Source: an uncultured Prevotellaceae bacterium
GTDB lineage: Bacteria; Bacteroidota; Bacteroidia; Bacteroidales; Bacteroidaceae
NCBI GenBank assembly: GCA_946408305.1
Contig: CAMJRQ010000003.1
Coordinates: 1-14,654, forward strand
Direction: 5' to 3'
Length of the DNA: 14,654 nucleotides
In this document: positions 6,623 through 13,878 of the stretch, one piece after another
Position numbering within the stretch: the stretch's first letter is position 1
Layout: every line of letters starts with the position of its first letter
Notes under the pieces: generated by a model
Databases searched by the model: none
Seen by the model: only the letters and a program-made list of their open reading frames with translations
What the model was told of the DNA's origin: nothing
Position numbers and translations under genes: made by a program

Positions 6623-9046
6623 ATGAAGGTAATGAAGTTTGGCGGCACGTCGGTGGGGACGGCCGATAGCATTCTGAATGTGAAGAGGATTGTGGAGGCT
6701 CAGGAAGAGCCCGTCGTCGTCGTGGTGAGCGCCCTGGGCGGCATCACCGACCAGCTGATAGCCACGGCCCAGATGGCCCGCGAGGGCGACCGGCAGTATC
6801 AGGAGTCCTTCGCCCGTATATTGGGCCGCCACGAGGAGATGGTCGGCGCCGTCATTGCCGACGAAGCCCGCGGCGCAGCGCTCTGGAGCGAGGTGAAGGC
6901 CCTGCTCGAGGAGCTGCGCAGCATTTATCAGGGCGTCTTCCTCATCCGCGACCTCAGCCCCAAGACCCTGGCCGCCATCGTCAGCTACGGCGAGCGCATC
7001 AGCAGCCGCATCGTGGCCACGCTCATCGACGAAGCCAGCCTCTTCGACAGCCGCCTCTTCATCAAGACCGAACGCAAGGACGGCCGCACGATGCTCGCCA
7101 GTGAGCTGACCTACGGCCTGGTGCGCCAGACGTGGGCCCAGATGCCGCGCCGCAGCGTGGTGCCCGGCTTCATCAGCACCGATGCCGAGAGTGGCGAGGT
7201 GACCAATCTGGGCCGCGGCGGGAGCGACTACACGGCCAGCATCATCGCCGCTGCGCTCGATGCCAGCGTGCTGGAAATCTGGACCGACGTCGACGGATTC
7301 ATGACGGCCGACCCGCGCGTCATCCCCTCGGCCTATGTCATCAGTGAGCTCTCCTACGTCGAGGCCACCGAGCTCTGCAACTTCGGAGCCAAGGTGGTCT
7401 ATCCGCCCACCATCTATCCCGTCTGCGTCAAGAACATCCCCATTCTCATCAAGAACACCTTCAACCCCCAGGCGCCGGGCTCCATCATCAAGCGCGAGGT
7501 GCCGGGCGACGAGAAGCCCATCAAGGGCATCTCGAGCATCAACGGTACGAGCCTCATCACCGTGAGCGGCCTCTCCATGGTGGGCGTCATCGGCGTGAAT
7601 CGCCGCATCTTCTCCTGCCTGGCCGAGAACGGCATCTCGGTCTTCATGGTGGCACAGACCAGCTCGGAGAACAGCACCAGCATCGGCGTGCGCGACGAGG
7701 ATGCCGCCGAAGCCTGCCGCGTGCTCGACGACGAGTTCCGCAAGGAGATTGAGACCGGAGCCATGTATCCGATGAAGAAGGAGTGCGGACTGGCAGCCGT
7801 GGGCGTCGTGGGCGAGAACATGAAGCACACCCCCGGCATCGCCGGCAAGCTCTTCGACACGCTGGGGCGCAACGGCATCAGCGTCATCGCCTTCGCCCAG
7901 GGAGCCCCCGAGACGAACATCTCGTTCATCGTCCGCAGCGAGCTGCTGCGCAAGTCGCTCAACGTCATCCACGACTCCTTCTTCCTGAGCGAGTATCAGG
8001 TGCTCAACCTCTTCATCACCGGAGTGGGCACCGTCGGCTCCCAGCTCATCGAGCAAATCGCCAGCCAGCGACAGAAGCTGATGCGCGAGCTCGGAGTGAA
8101 GCTCAACGTAGTGGGCATCGCCAGCGGCCACCACGCCATGTTCAGTCGCGACGGACTGCCGCTCGACCGCTACCGCGAACTCCTCGACCAGGCACCACAG
8201 GGCAGCGTCGAACGCCTGCGCCAGGAGGTCGTCGGCATGAACATCTTCAACAGCGTCTTTGTCGACTGCACAGCCTCGCCCGAGGTGGCCGCACTTTATG
8301 GCGACCTGCTCGAGCACAACATCAACGTGGTGGCAGCCAACAAGATTGCCGCCAGCGGCGACTACGAGGACTACCACCGGCTGAAGACCACCGCCCAGCG
8401 CCGCGGTGCCAAGTTCCTCTTCGAGACCAACGTCGGCGCCGGACTGCCCATCATTCGGACCATCAACGACCTGCGCAACAGCGGCGACAAGATCCTGCGC
8501 ATCGAGGCCGTCCTGAGCGGGACGCTCAACTACATCTTCAACACCATCTCCGCCCAGGTGCCTTTCAGCGAGACCGTTCGCCGCGCCAAGGAGGAGGGCT
8601 ACAGCGAGCCCGACCCGCGCGTCGACCTCTGCGGACGCGACGTGCTGCGCAAGCTTGTCATCCTGGCCCGCGAGGCCGGCTACCGCGTGAACCAGGAGGA
8701 CGTCAGCCTGGAACTCTTCGTGCCTCAGGACTATTTCGAGGGCACGGCCGACGACTTCCTGCGCCGCCTTCCCGCACTCGACGACCTCTTCGAGGAGCGC
8801 CGCCGCCAGATGGAGGCCGAGGGACGCCGCTGGCGCTTCGTGGCCACCTGCGACCACGGCCGCTGCTCCGTACGCCTCTGCCAGGTCGACGCCTCCCACC
8901 CCTTCTACGCCCTCGAGGGCACCAACAACATCGTCCTCCTCACCACCGAGCGCTACAACAAGTCGCCCATGCTCATCCAGGGCTACGGAGCCGGAGCCGG
9001 CGTCACCGCCGCGGGCGTCTTTGCCGACATTATGTCGCTCGCATGA
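6623..9046 (+). CDS. thrA: Bifunctional aspartate kinase / homoserine dehydrogenase
   Basis: Catalyses the first step of the aspartate family (aspartate to aspartyl phosphate with ATP) and the reduction of aspartate semialdehyde to homoserine, in the cytoplasm. The 807 residues are close to the E. coli ThrA length of 820. The kinase part has KFGGTS (5-10) and GRGGSDYTA (197-205). Paired ACT-type regulatory domains span about 305-460 (VSGLSMVGVIGV and AAVGVVGENM), so feedback inhibition by threonine is likely but inferred from the family. The dehydrogenase part has the nucleotide-binding GVGTVG (467-472), AANKIA with the conserved Lys574, LSGTLNYIFN (631-640) and EPDPRVDLCGRDVLRKL (662-678). 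It is the first gene of its unit and its TGA overlaps the next ATG by 4 bases, suggesting translational coupling. Confidence 0.97.
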   Translation: MKVMKFGGTSVGTADSILNVKRIVEAQEEPVVVVVSALGGITDQLIATAQMAREGDRQYQESFARILGRHEEMVGAVIADEARGAALWSEVKALLEELRSIYQGVFLIRDLSPKTLAAIVSYGERISSRIVATLIDEASLFDSRLFIKTERKDGRTMLASELTYGLVRQTWAQMPRRSVVPGFISTDAESGEVTNLGRGGSDYTASIIAAALDASVLEIWTDVDGFMTADPRVIPSAYVISELSYVEATELCNFGAKVVYPPTIYPVCVKNIPILIKNTFNPQAPGSIIKREVPGDEKPIKGISSINGTSLITVSGLSMVGVIGVNRRIFSCLAENGISVFMVAQTSSENSTSIGVRDEDAAEACRVLDDEFRKEIETGAMYPMKKECGLAAVGVVGENMKHTPGIAGKLFDTLGRNGISVIAFAQGAPETNISFIVRSELLRKSLNVIHDSFFLSEYQVLNLFITGVGTVGSQLIEQIASQRQKLMRELGVKLNVVGIASGHHAMFSRDGLPLDRYRELLDQAPQGSVERLRQEVVGMNIFNSVFVDCTASPEVAALYGDLLEHNINVVAANKIAASGDYEDYHRLKTTAQRRGAKFLFETNVGAGLPIIRTINDLRNSGDKILRIEAVLSGTLNYIFNTISAQVPFSETVRRAKEEGYSEPDPRVDLCGRDVLRKLVILAREAGYRVNQEDVSLELFVPQDYFEGTADDFLRRLPALDDLFEERRRQMEAEGRRWRFVATCDHGRCSVRLCQVDASHPFYALEGTNNIVLLTTERYNKSPMLIQGYGAGAGVTAAGVFADIMSLA

Positions 9047-10263
9047 AGCATCTGCTCATCGTCTGCGACGGGATGGCCGACGAACCCCTCCCCGAGCTCG
9101 GAGGCCTCACACCCCTGCAGCACGTCCCCACGCCCCATCTCGACTGGCTCGCCCGCCACGGGCGCAACGGCCTCCTGCAGACCATTCCTCCCGGCCTCCC
9201 TCCCGGCACCGAGGTGGCCCACAGCGTCATCCTCGGCTACGGCGACGCCCTTACCACCCTTGCCCGCGGCCCCCTCGAGGCAGCCAGCCTCGGCGTCGAG
9301 CTCGACGAGACCGACTTGGCCCTGCGCTGCAACCTCGTCACCGTCGACCGCCAGTGCCTCCTCAGCCACACCGCCGGGCGCATCCCCTCCGCCGCGTCGC
9401 TCCCCCTGATTCGTTTCCTCCAGAAGCGGCTCGGCGGTCCCCGCGTCCGCTTCGTCCCCGCCGACGGTTTCCGCCATCTGCTCGTCCTGCGCCAGGCCCG
9501 CGGCCTGGTCGGCTGCACCCCTCCCCACGAATTTCTCGGAGAACCCTTCTCTCTCCGTTTGCCCAGGGCCCTCAGCCTCGAGGCCGAGCCCACCGTCCGC
9601 CGCCTGCGCGCCCTCATGCGGCAGAGCTACCGCCTCCTTGCCGCCCATCCCCTTAACCTCGAGCGCCAGGCCCGCGGCCTCCTGCCCGCTAACGCCCTCT
9701 GGCCCTGGGGCGGTGGCTATCGGCCGCGCCTCGAGCCTTTCACCGCCCGCTTCCCTCAGTTGCGCTCCGGAGCCGTCGTCGCCGCGGCCAGCGTCGTTCG
9801 CGGGTTGGGCCGCTGCGCTGGGCTCAGCGTTGTCGACGTCAGTGGCGCCACCGGTCTGCCCGACACCGACTACGAAGCCAAGGCCCGCGCTGCTCTCCGC
9901 GCCCTCCGCGAGCATGATTTCGTCCTTCTCCACGTCGATGCCCCCGACGAAGCCAGCCACGACGGTAACCTCGCCCTCAAGCTCCAGACCATCGACCACA
10001 TCGACCGCCGCCTTCTGCGCCCCATCCTTGGCGAGTTGCAGGGCTGGCGCGAACCCGTGGCCCTCGCCCTCCTGCCCGACCATCCCACCTCCGTCCGCCT
10101 TCGCTGCCACACGTCGCAGCCCGTCCCCTTCGTCATTCTCAGCCCCCGCCACGAGCCCGACGCCGTCGGTTCCTTCAGCGAGGAAGCCGCCCGTCGTGGA
10201 GCCTATGGCGTGCTGCCCGGGGCGCGGTTCATGGACGAGCTGCTGGAACCCTCAAGGGTTTAA
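9043..10263 (+). CDS. thrB2: ApgM-family (phosphoglycerate-mutase-like) protein, probable homoserine kinase ThrB2
   Basis: A 406-residue member of the archaeal-type cofactor-independent phosphoglycerate mutase family in the alkaline-phosphatase superfamily. Expected metal and active-site residues are visible: Asp9 (CDGMAD), the 54-60 segment PGTEVAH, GYG...RGPLEAA (65-81), His298 and His306 (HVDAPDEASHDGN), Asp318/Asp321 (IDHID) and Asp346-His347. Some proteins of this family, including one in the Bacteroides thetaiotaomicron thr operon, act as homoserine kinases instead of mutases. Direct coupling to thrA (ATGA overlap 9043-9046) and the absence of a GHMP-type thrB here support that role, making O-phospho-L-homoserine from homoserine and ATP. 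Oddly, Thr56 replaces the usual nucleophilic Ser. The reading frame is open far upstream inside thrA; the start at 9043 gives the family N-terminus. Glycolytic mutase activity is the alternative. Confidence 0.85.
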   Translation: MKHLLIVCDGMADEPLPELGGLTPLQHVPTPHLDWLARHGRNGLLQTIPPGLPPGTEVAHSVILGYGDALTTLARGPLEAASLGVELDETDLALRCNLVTVDRQCLLSHTAGRIPSAASLPLIRFLQKRLGGPRVRFVPADGFRHLLVLRQARGLVGCTPPHEFLGEPFSLRLPRALSLEAEPTVRRLRALMRQSYRLLAAHPLNLERQARGLLPANALWPWGGGYRPRLEPFTARFPQLRSGAVVAAASVVRGLGRCAGLSVVDVSGATGLPDTDYEAKARAALRALREHDFVLLHVDAPDEASHDGNLALKLQTIDHIDRRLLRPILGELQGWREPVALALLPDHPTSVRLRCHTSQPVPFVILSPRHEPDAVGSFSEEAARRGAYGVLPGARFMDELLEPSRV

Positions 10264-10266
10264 AGA

Positions 10267-10306
10267 AAAAGGGTTAAGGGTTTTGCGCGAAACCCTTAAC
10301 CCTTTT
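10267..10306. terminator. Perfect 17-bp hairpin terminator between convergent units
   Basis: Arms 10267-10283 (AAAAGGGTTAAGGGTTT) and 10290-10306 are exact reverse complements around a 6-base loop TGCGCG. It starts 4 bases after the stop of the ApgM-like gene and lies 51 bases beyond the stop of the arabinofuranosidase gene on the other strand. It has A and T runs on both sides, and on the minus strand the exit side has five T then C then three T. It probably serves both transcripts. Confidence 0.88.
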
Positions 10307-10357
10307 CCCGCATAAAGCAGAGGGTATTTTTCCCCGAGACTTATTTCATCTCCCGTC

Positions 10358-12454
10358 TCAGTCCTGAAGGCCGGAAAGGCCGCAGGGCAGCCAGACGTCC
10401 ATCGTGGTGGCACCGCGGTGGTTCCAGGCGTAGTAGGGGATGAGGCGGAGCGTGACGGGGCGCACGTCGAGGCGTCCGTCCTCCTTGATGAGGGCTTCCT
10501 GAGCCGGAGCGTTGAGGGCGGTCACCTGGAAGGGGCGTCCGTCGGCCTCGGTGTTGGGGATGGAGTAGTCGGGGGCGAGGTCGAAGCTGGCCTGCGGGCT
10601 GAGCAGGACGTGGGGCAGGCGGACGGAGGGATTGTCGGTGCCCTCGGCGCAATAGACGAGCGGACCGCGCTCCACGGCGATGCGGCCGGCGTCGTCGCGC
10701 ACGTCAGCCTTGGCACGGACGGTGCGCACGGGCATGGGGAAGTGGAGCGTGACGACGTCGCCCGACTTCCAGCGGCGCTGGATGCGCAGATAGCCCTTGG
10801 AGAGCGACTGGACGGGGATAGACTGTCCGTTGAGCTCGACGCGCACGGGCTCTGCGGCGGTGTTGGCGTAGGAATAGAGGTCGCCTGGCACGGGCTGGTT
10901 GTGCGTCCATCCGGGGATGCGCAGCATGAGGCTGAAGGCTCCGGCGCGGTTCTTCTGGATGCGCAACTTGACGGTGCCCTGCCAGGGATAGTCGGTCTCT
11001 TGGCTGAGGACGACGTCGCGGCCGCGAATCTTGAGGCGGGCGGTGTTGCCTGCAAAGAGGTTGACGTAGAGGCTGTCGGCCCTCAGACCGTAGACATAGC
11101 CTGGCACGGAGGGGATGAAGCGGCAGACGTTGGAGGGGCAGCAGGCGCAGCCGAACCAGGGGCGGCGCGTCAGCGAGCTCTCGGAATTGAAGCGGTACTG
11201 GCCGTTGCAGCTGAGAGGGTTGGGATAGAAGAACTTGCCTCCGTCGACCGACATGCCGCTGATGACGCCGTTGTAGAGCGTGCGCTCGAGGCAGTCGATG
11301 TAGCGGGCGTCGCCATGGAGCATGAACATGCGCTGGAAGAGATAGACCATGGCGATGGCAGCGCAGGTCTCGTTGTAGGCCGTGAGGTTGGGCAGCTCGT
11401 AGTCGGCTCCGAAGGCTTCGCCGGCATGGCGGGCTCCGACGCCGCCTGTGATGTAGTACTTGCGGCCGATGATGTTCTCGCTGATGCGGTCGATGGCCTT
11501 GAGGAGGGCGCTGTCGCCGGTGAGGGCTGCGACGTCGGCCATTCCGGCATACATGTATCCGGCGCGGACGGCATGGCCCCAGGCTTCGCTCTGCTCGGCC
11601 ACGGGCTTGTCGCTCTGCGAGTAGACGGCCTTGTGGTCCGTGCGACCGCGGTATTCGAGGAGGTAGCGGGCCTCGTCGAGGTAGCTCTTCTGGCCGGTGA
11701 GCAGATAGAGGCGGGCCAGCGCCATCTCGGCAATCTGATGTCCGGGCACGACGTGGGCCTGACCCTCGGCAGGACCAACCTCGCGCAGGGCGCAGTCGGC
11801 GTAGCGGCGGGCAATGTCGAGGAACTTCGTGCTGCCCGTGGCCTGGTAGTGGGCGCAGGCGGCGTCGACCATGTGGCCGAGGTCATAGAGCTCGTGGCTC
11901 GAGTTCTCCTCCTCGGACCATCGGGTGGCACCCGACCAACGATGGGGCTTCTCGGGGTTGATGGTGCGGGCGGTGTAGAGGTATCCGTCGGGCTCCTGGG
12001 CGGCAGCGACGATGTCGAGGACGCTGTCGACGTAGTGAGCGAGGCGGCGTGCCTCGGGACTGTCGAGCCCCTCGCTGCTCAGGATGTAGCTGGCGCCCTC
12101 GATGGTCTTGTAGACATCGGTGTCGTCGAAGGCGGTCCATCCGCGGCGGCCCATGTCCCATTCCTCGGTCTTGAGTCCCGGGTGTCCGGGGTGCTGCAAC
12201 GTGTAAGCTGCCATCTCGACGTTCTTGTAGCGGCTGGTTGTCTCGCATTTCGAGAAGGCCAGCGGGATGGTGACTTCGCGCGCGGCCTGCAGGCGATCGC
12301 CCCAGAAGGTGCCGGACGACATCCGGACGGCGGTGAAGGGTACTTGGCTGTAGGGGTAGCCGTTGGGCAGCTCTTTCGTCTGCGCACTGAGGCCCTGGCT
12401 CATCTGAAACAGGCCGAGGGCGGCGAGAAGATAGATCGTCTTGTGCATTTTCAT
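10358..12454 (-). CDS. Secreted GH127-family beta-L-arabinofuranosidase
   Basis: A 698-residue retaining glycosidase (DUF1680 fold) expected to release beta-L-arabinofuranose from plant glycans. Residues 1-24 form a signal peptide with cleavage after LSA and no lipobox cysteine, so it acts in the periplasm or outside. By comparison with Bifidobacterium HypBA1, the acid/base is Glu346 (GEAFG, matching Glu322). The zinc-cysteine site is Glu362, Cys364, Cys438 and Cys439 (YNETC and GCACCPSN), with the nucleophile among the CC pair (Cys438 matching Cys417). The segments GHAVRAGYMYAG and ERGPLVYCAEGTDNP are also family-typical. A beta-sandwich C-terminal part follows the helical barrel. It lies 6 bases after trmO and is the last gene of its unit; no SusC/SusD or other glycan gene is nearby. 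The related family GH146 is a less likely assignment. Confidence 0.92.
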   Translation of the reverse strand: MKMHKTIYLLAALGLFQMSQGLSAQTKELPNGYPYSQVPFTAVRMSSGTFWGDRLQAAREVTIPLAFSKCETTSRYKNVEMAAYTLQHPGHPGLKTEEWDMGRRGWTAFDDTDVYKTIEGASYILSSEGLDSPEARRLAHYVDSVLDIVAAAQEPDGYLYTARTINPEKPHRWSGATRWSEEENSSHELYDLGHMVDAACAHYQATGSTKFLDIARRYADCALREVGPAEGQAHVVPGHQIAEMALARLYLLTGQKSYLDEARYLLEYRGRTDHKAVYSQSDKPVAEQSEAWGHAVRAGYMYAGMADVAALTGDSALLKAIDRISENIIGRKYYITGGVGARHAGEAFGADYELPNLTAYNETCAAIAMVYLFQRMFMLHGDARYIDCLERTLYNGVISGMSVDGGKFFYPNPLSCNGQYRFNSESSLTRRPWFGCACCPSNVCRFIPSVPGYVYGLRADSLYVNLFAGNTARLKIRGRDVVLSQETDYPWQGTVKLRIQKNRAGAFSLMLRIPGWTHNQPVPGDLYSYANTAAEPVRVELNGQSIPVQSLSKGYLRIQRRWKSGDVVTLHFPMPVRTVRAKADVRDDAGRIAVERGPLVYCAEGTDNPSVRLPHVLLSPQASFDLAPDYSIPNTEADGRPFQVTALNAPAQEALIKEDGRLDVRPVTLRLIPYYAWNHRGATTMDVWLPCGLSGLQD

Positions 12455-12460
12455 ATTTTA

Positions 12461-13138
12461 TTATAAAGGGGTTAGGGTTGTTACGAAGAGGATGTTTCCC
12501 TCGATGCGGAACTTCACTTCCCATCCGGCAAACTCCATGGCGTAGACGCGCTGAGGGTCGGACTGATAGTGGGGCCGAGGGTCGGAGGCAAGGAGGGCGC
12601 GGAGTTGGCTCAGCGTCTTGTCGTCCAAGCGCTTAGCGTCGTCTTCCGGAATTCTCACTTCAAGCGGCTGCTCCGTCTCGTAGAGCGCCTGGGCAAAGCC
12701 GCCGCGGGCATCGGGGTGGGAGTCGGTGTAGGGGAGATAGGGCTTGATGTCGAAGATGGGCGTGCCGTCCATGAGGTCGGGGGCTTCTACCTCGATGACG
12801 GGTCCGTCGGGCGTCTGCAGACGGATGGCTGCGATGCGCACCGAGGAGAGCCCGATGGGGTTGGGGCGGAAGGGCGAGCGAGTGGCCCAGACGCCGATGC
12901 GACGGTTGCCGCCCAGCCGGGGCGGACGAACCGTGGGGCTCCACTCGGGGCGATGGGCCTGGGAGAAGTCCCACAGGAGCCAGAGATGGGAGAAGCCCTC
13001 GAGCCCTCGCAGCGCCTCGACATTGCGGTAGGGCGGCTCGAAGACAATCTGCCCGCGCAGGCCTTCGACCATTCCGCTCTGGCGCGGAATGCCGAACTTC
13101 GTGGGAAACGGAGTGCGAATCTTGGCAATAATCTTCAT
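12461..13138 (-). CDS. trmO: tRNA (N6-threonylcarbamoyladenosine-37-N6)-methyltransferase
   Basis: Uses S-adenosylmethionine to methylate t6A at position 37 of threonine tRNAs, making m6t6A, in the cytoplasm. The 225-residue length is close to E. coli TrmO (YaeB/TsaA, 235). Family hallmarks are present in order: GIPRQSG (16-22), FSHLWLLW (49-56), WATRSPFRPNPIGLSSV (84-100) and DLMDGTPIFDIKPYLPY (121-137), followed by the usual C-terminal domain ending PQRVYAMEFAGWEV...FRIEGN. Its ATG overlaps the prsW stop by 4 bases (13135-13138), and its TAA is 6 bases from the arabinofuranosidase ATG, so all are probably on one transcript. Confidence 0.95.
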   Translation of the reverse strand: MKIIAKIRTPFPTKFGIPRQSGMVEGLRGQIVFEPPYRNVEALRGLEGFSHLWLLWDFSQAHRPEWSPTVRPPRLGGNRRIGVWATRSPFRPNPIGLSSVRIAAIRLQTPDGPVIEVEAPDLMDGTPIFDIKPYLPYTDSHPDARGGFAQALYETEQPLEVRIPEDDAKRLDDKTLSQLRALLASDPRPHYQSDPQRVYAMEFAGWEVKFRIEGNILFVTTLTPL

Positions 13139-13866
13139 GGCAGCCTCGGGTTCTCTTTTGCGGTTCCTTCGTCCATCCCCATCAGCTCCACCACTCGCTG
13201 CTGGCAGAAGCGTTGCATCTTAATGCAGAAGTAGATGAGGAAGAAGAAGCTGATTGCGCCCAGCAGCGGGTTCACCTGTCCCGACATGGCCAGCGTGTCG
13301 TAGATGCCATGTGCCAAGACCGGCACAAGCAGCACATTGGCGGCCCGTCGTGGCGAGGGGTCGACAAAGTGGTAGATGGAATAATAGTATCCCATGAGCA
13401 CGGCAAACGCATAGTGCCCCGGCACGGCCAGGAAGGCGCGGCTCCAAGCCACGGCTTGCCAATTTTCGGCGAAGGTGAACAGATAAAGCACGTTTTCGAT
13501 GGCCGCAAAACCCAGCCCGATGCTCACGGCATAGACGATGCCGTCGAAATGTTCGTCGAAATGCGGATTACGGCGCAGAACGAGCCACAACGCCAGCAAC
13601 TTCAAGCTCTCCTCGGGCAGTGCTGCCACGAGAAAGGCCTCGGCCGTGCTGCCGATGAGGCTCGTTCCTTCGCCCCCTTCCCCGAAAAGCAGACCCGAGA
13701 TGAACGACTCAGCCCCGGCAGCCGGAGGGGCTATCATGATGCCCAGCGCCAAGGATGCCAGCAGCCATGCGAGGGGCTCCTTCTGCGGGTCTCTCCAATA
13801 GATGTAGAGCCAGAGCAAAAGGGCTGGCAGCAAGGCGGCGGATAGCATGAGGAGCGGGGTGGGCAT
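13135..13866 (-). CDS. prsW: PrsW-family intramembrane metalloprotease
   Basis: A 243-residue multi-pass membrane protein related to Bacillus PrsW, a site-1 protease of anti-sigma factors. The metalloprotease motifs are all present: EESLK (85-89), FDGIVYA (107-113), GFAAIEN (119-125), His151 in VPGHYAF, and HGIYD (186-190). Hydrophobic segments lie near 3-24, 32-52, 73-97, 109-132, 148-166, 177-194 and 200-216. The C-terminus after 217 is polar and probably cytoplasmic. It starts 12 bases after the nadE stop and overlaps trmO by 4 bases. The substrate here is unknown; no sigma or anti-sigma gene is in the window. The symbol is by family resemblance only. Confidence 0.9.
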   Translation of the reverse strand: MPTPLLMLSAALLPALLLWLYIYWRDPQKEPLAWLLASLALGIMIAPPAAGAESFISGLLFGEGGEGTSLIGSTAEAFLVAALPEESLKLLALWLVLRRNPHFDEHFDGIVYAVSIGLGFAAIENVLYLFTFAENWQAVAWSRAFLAVPGHYAFAVLMGYYYSIYHFVDPSPRRAANVLLVPVLAHGIYDTLAMSGQVNPLLGAISFFFLIYFCIKMQRFCQQRVVELMGMDEGTAKENPRLP

Positions 13867-13878
13867 CGGCGGGGTCTT

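Noticed and set aside
6446..8899. 817-codon open frame on the minus strand
   Set aside because: Codon-aligned antisense of thrA, which is beyond doubt; no motif in the translation.
7783..9042. Upstream extension of the ApgM-like reading frame inside thrA
   Set aside because: The frame is open but reads Arg/Pro/His-rich nonsense; the family N-terminus starts at the ATG at 9043.
10418..12466. 682-codon open frame on the plus strand
   Set aside because: Codon-aligned antisense of the arabinofuranosidase gene, whose catalytic residues are all present.
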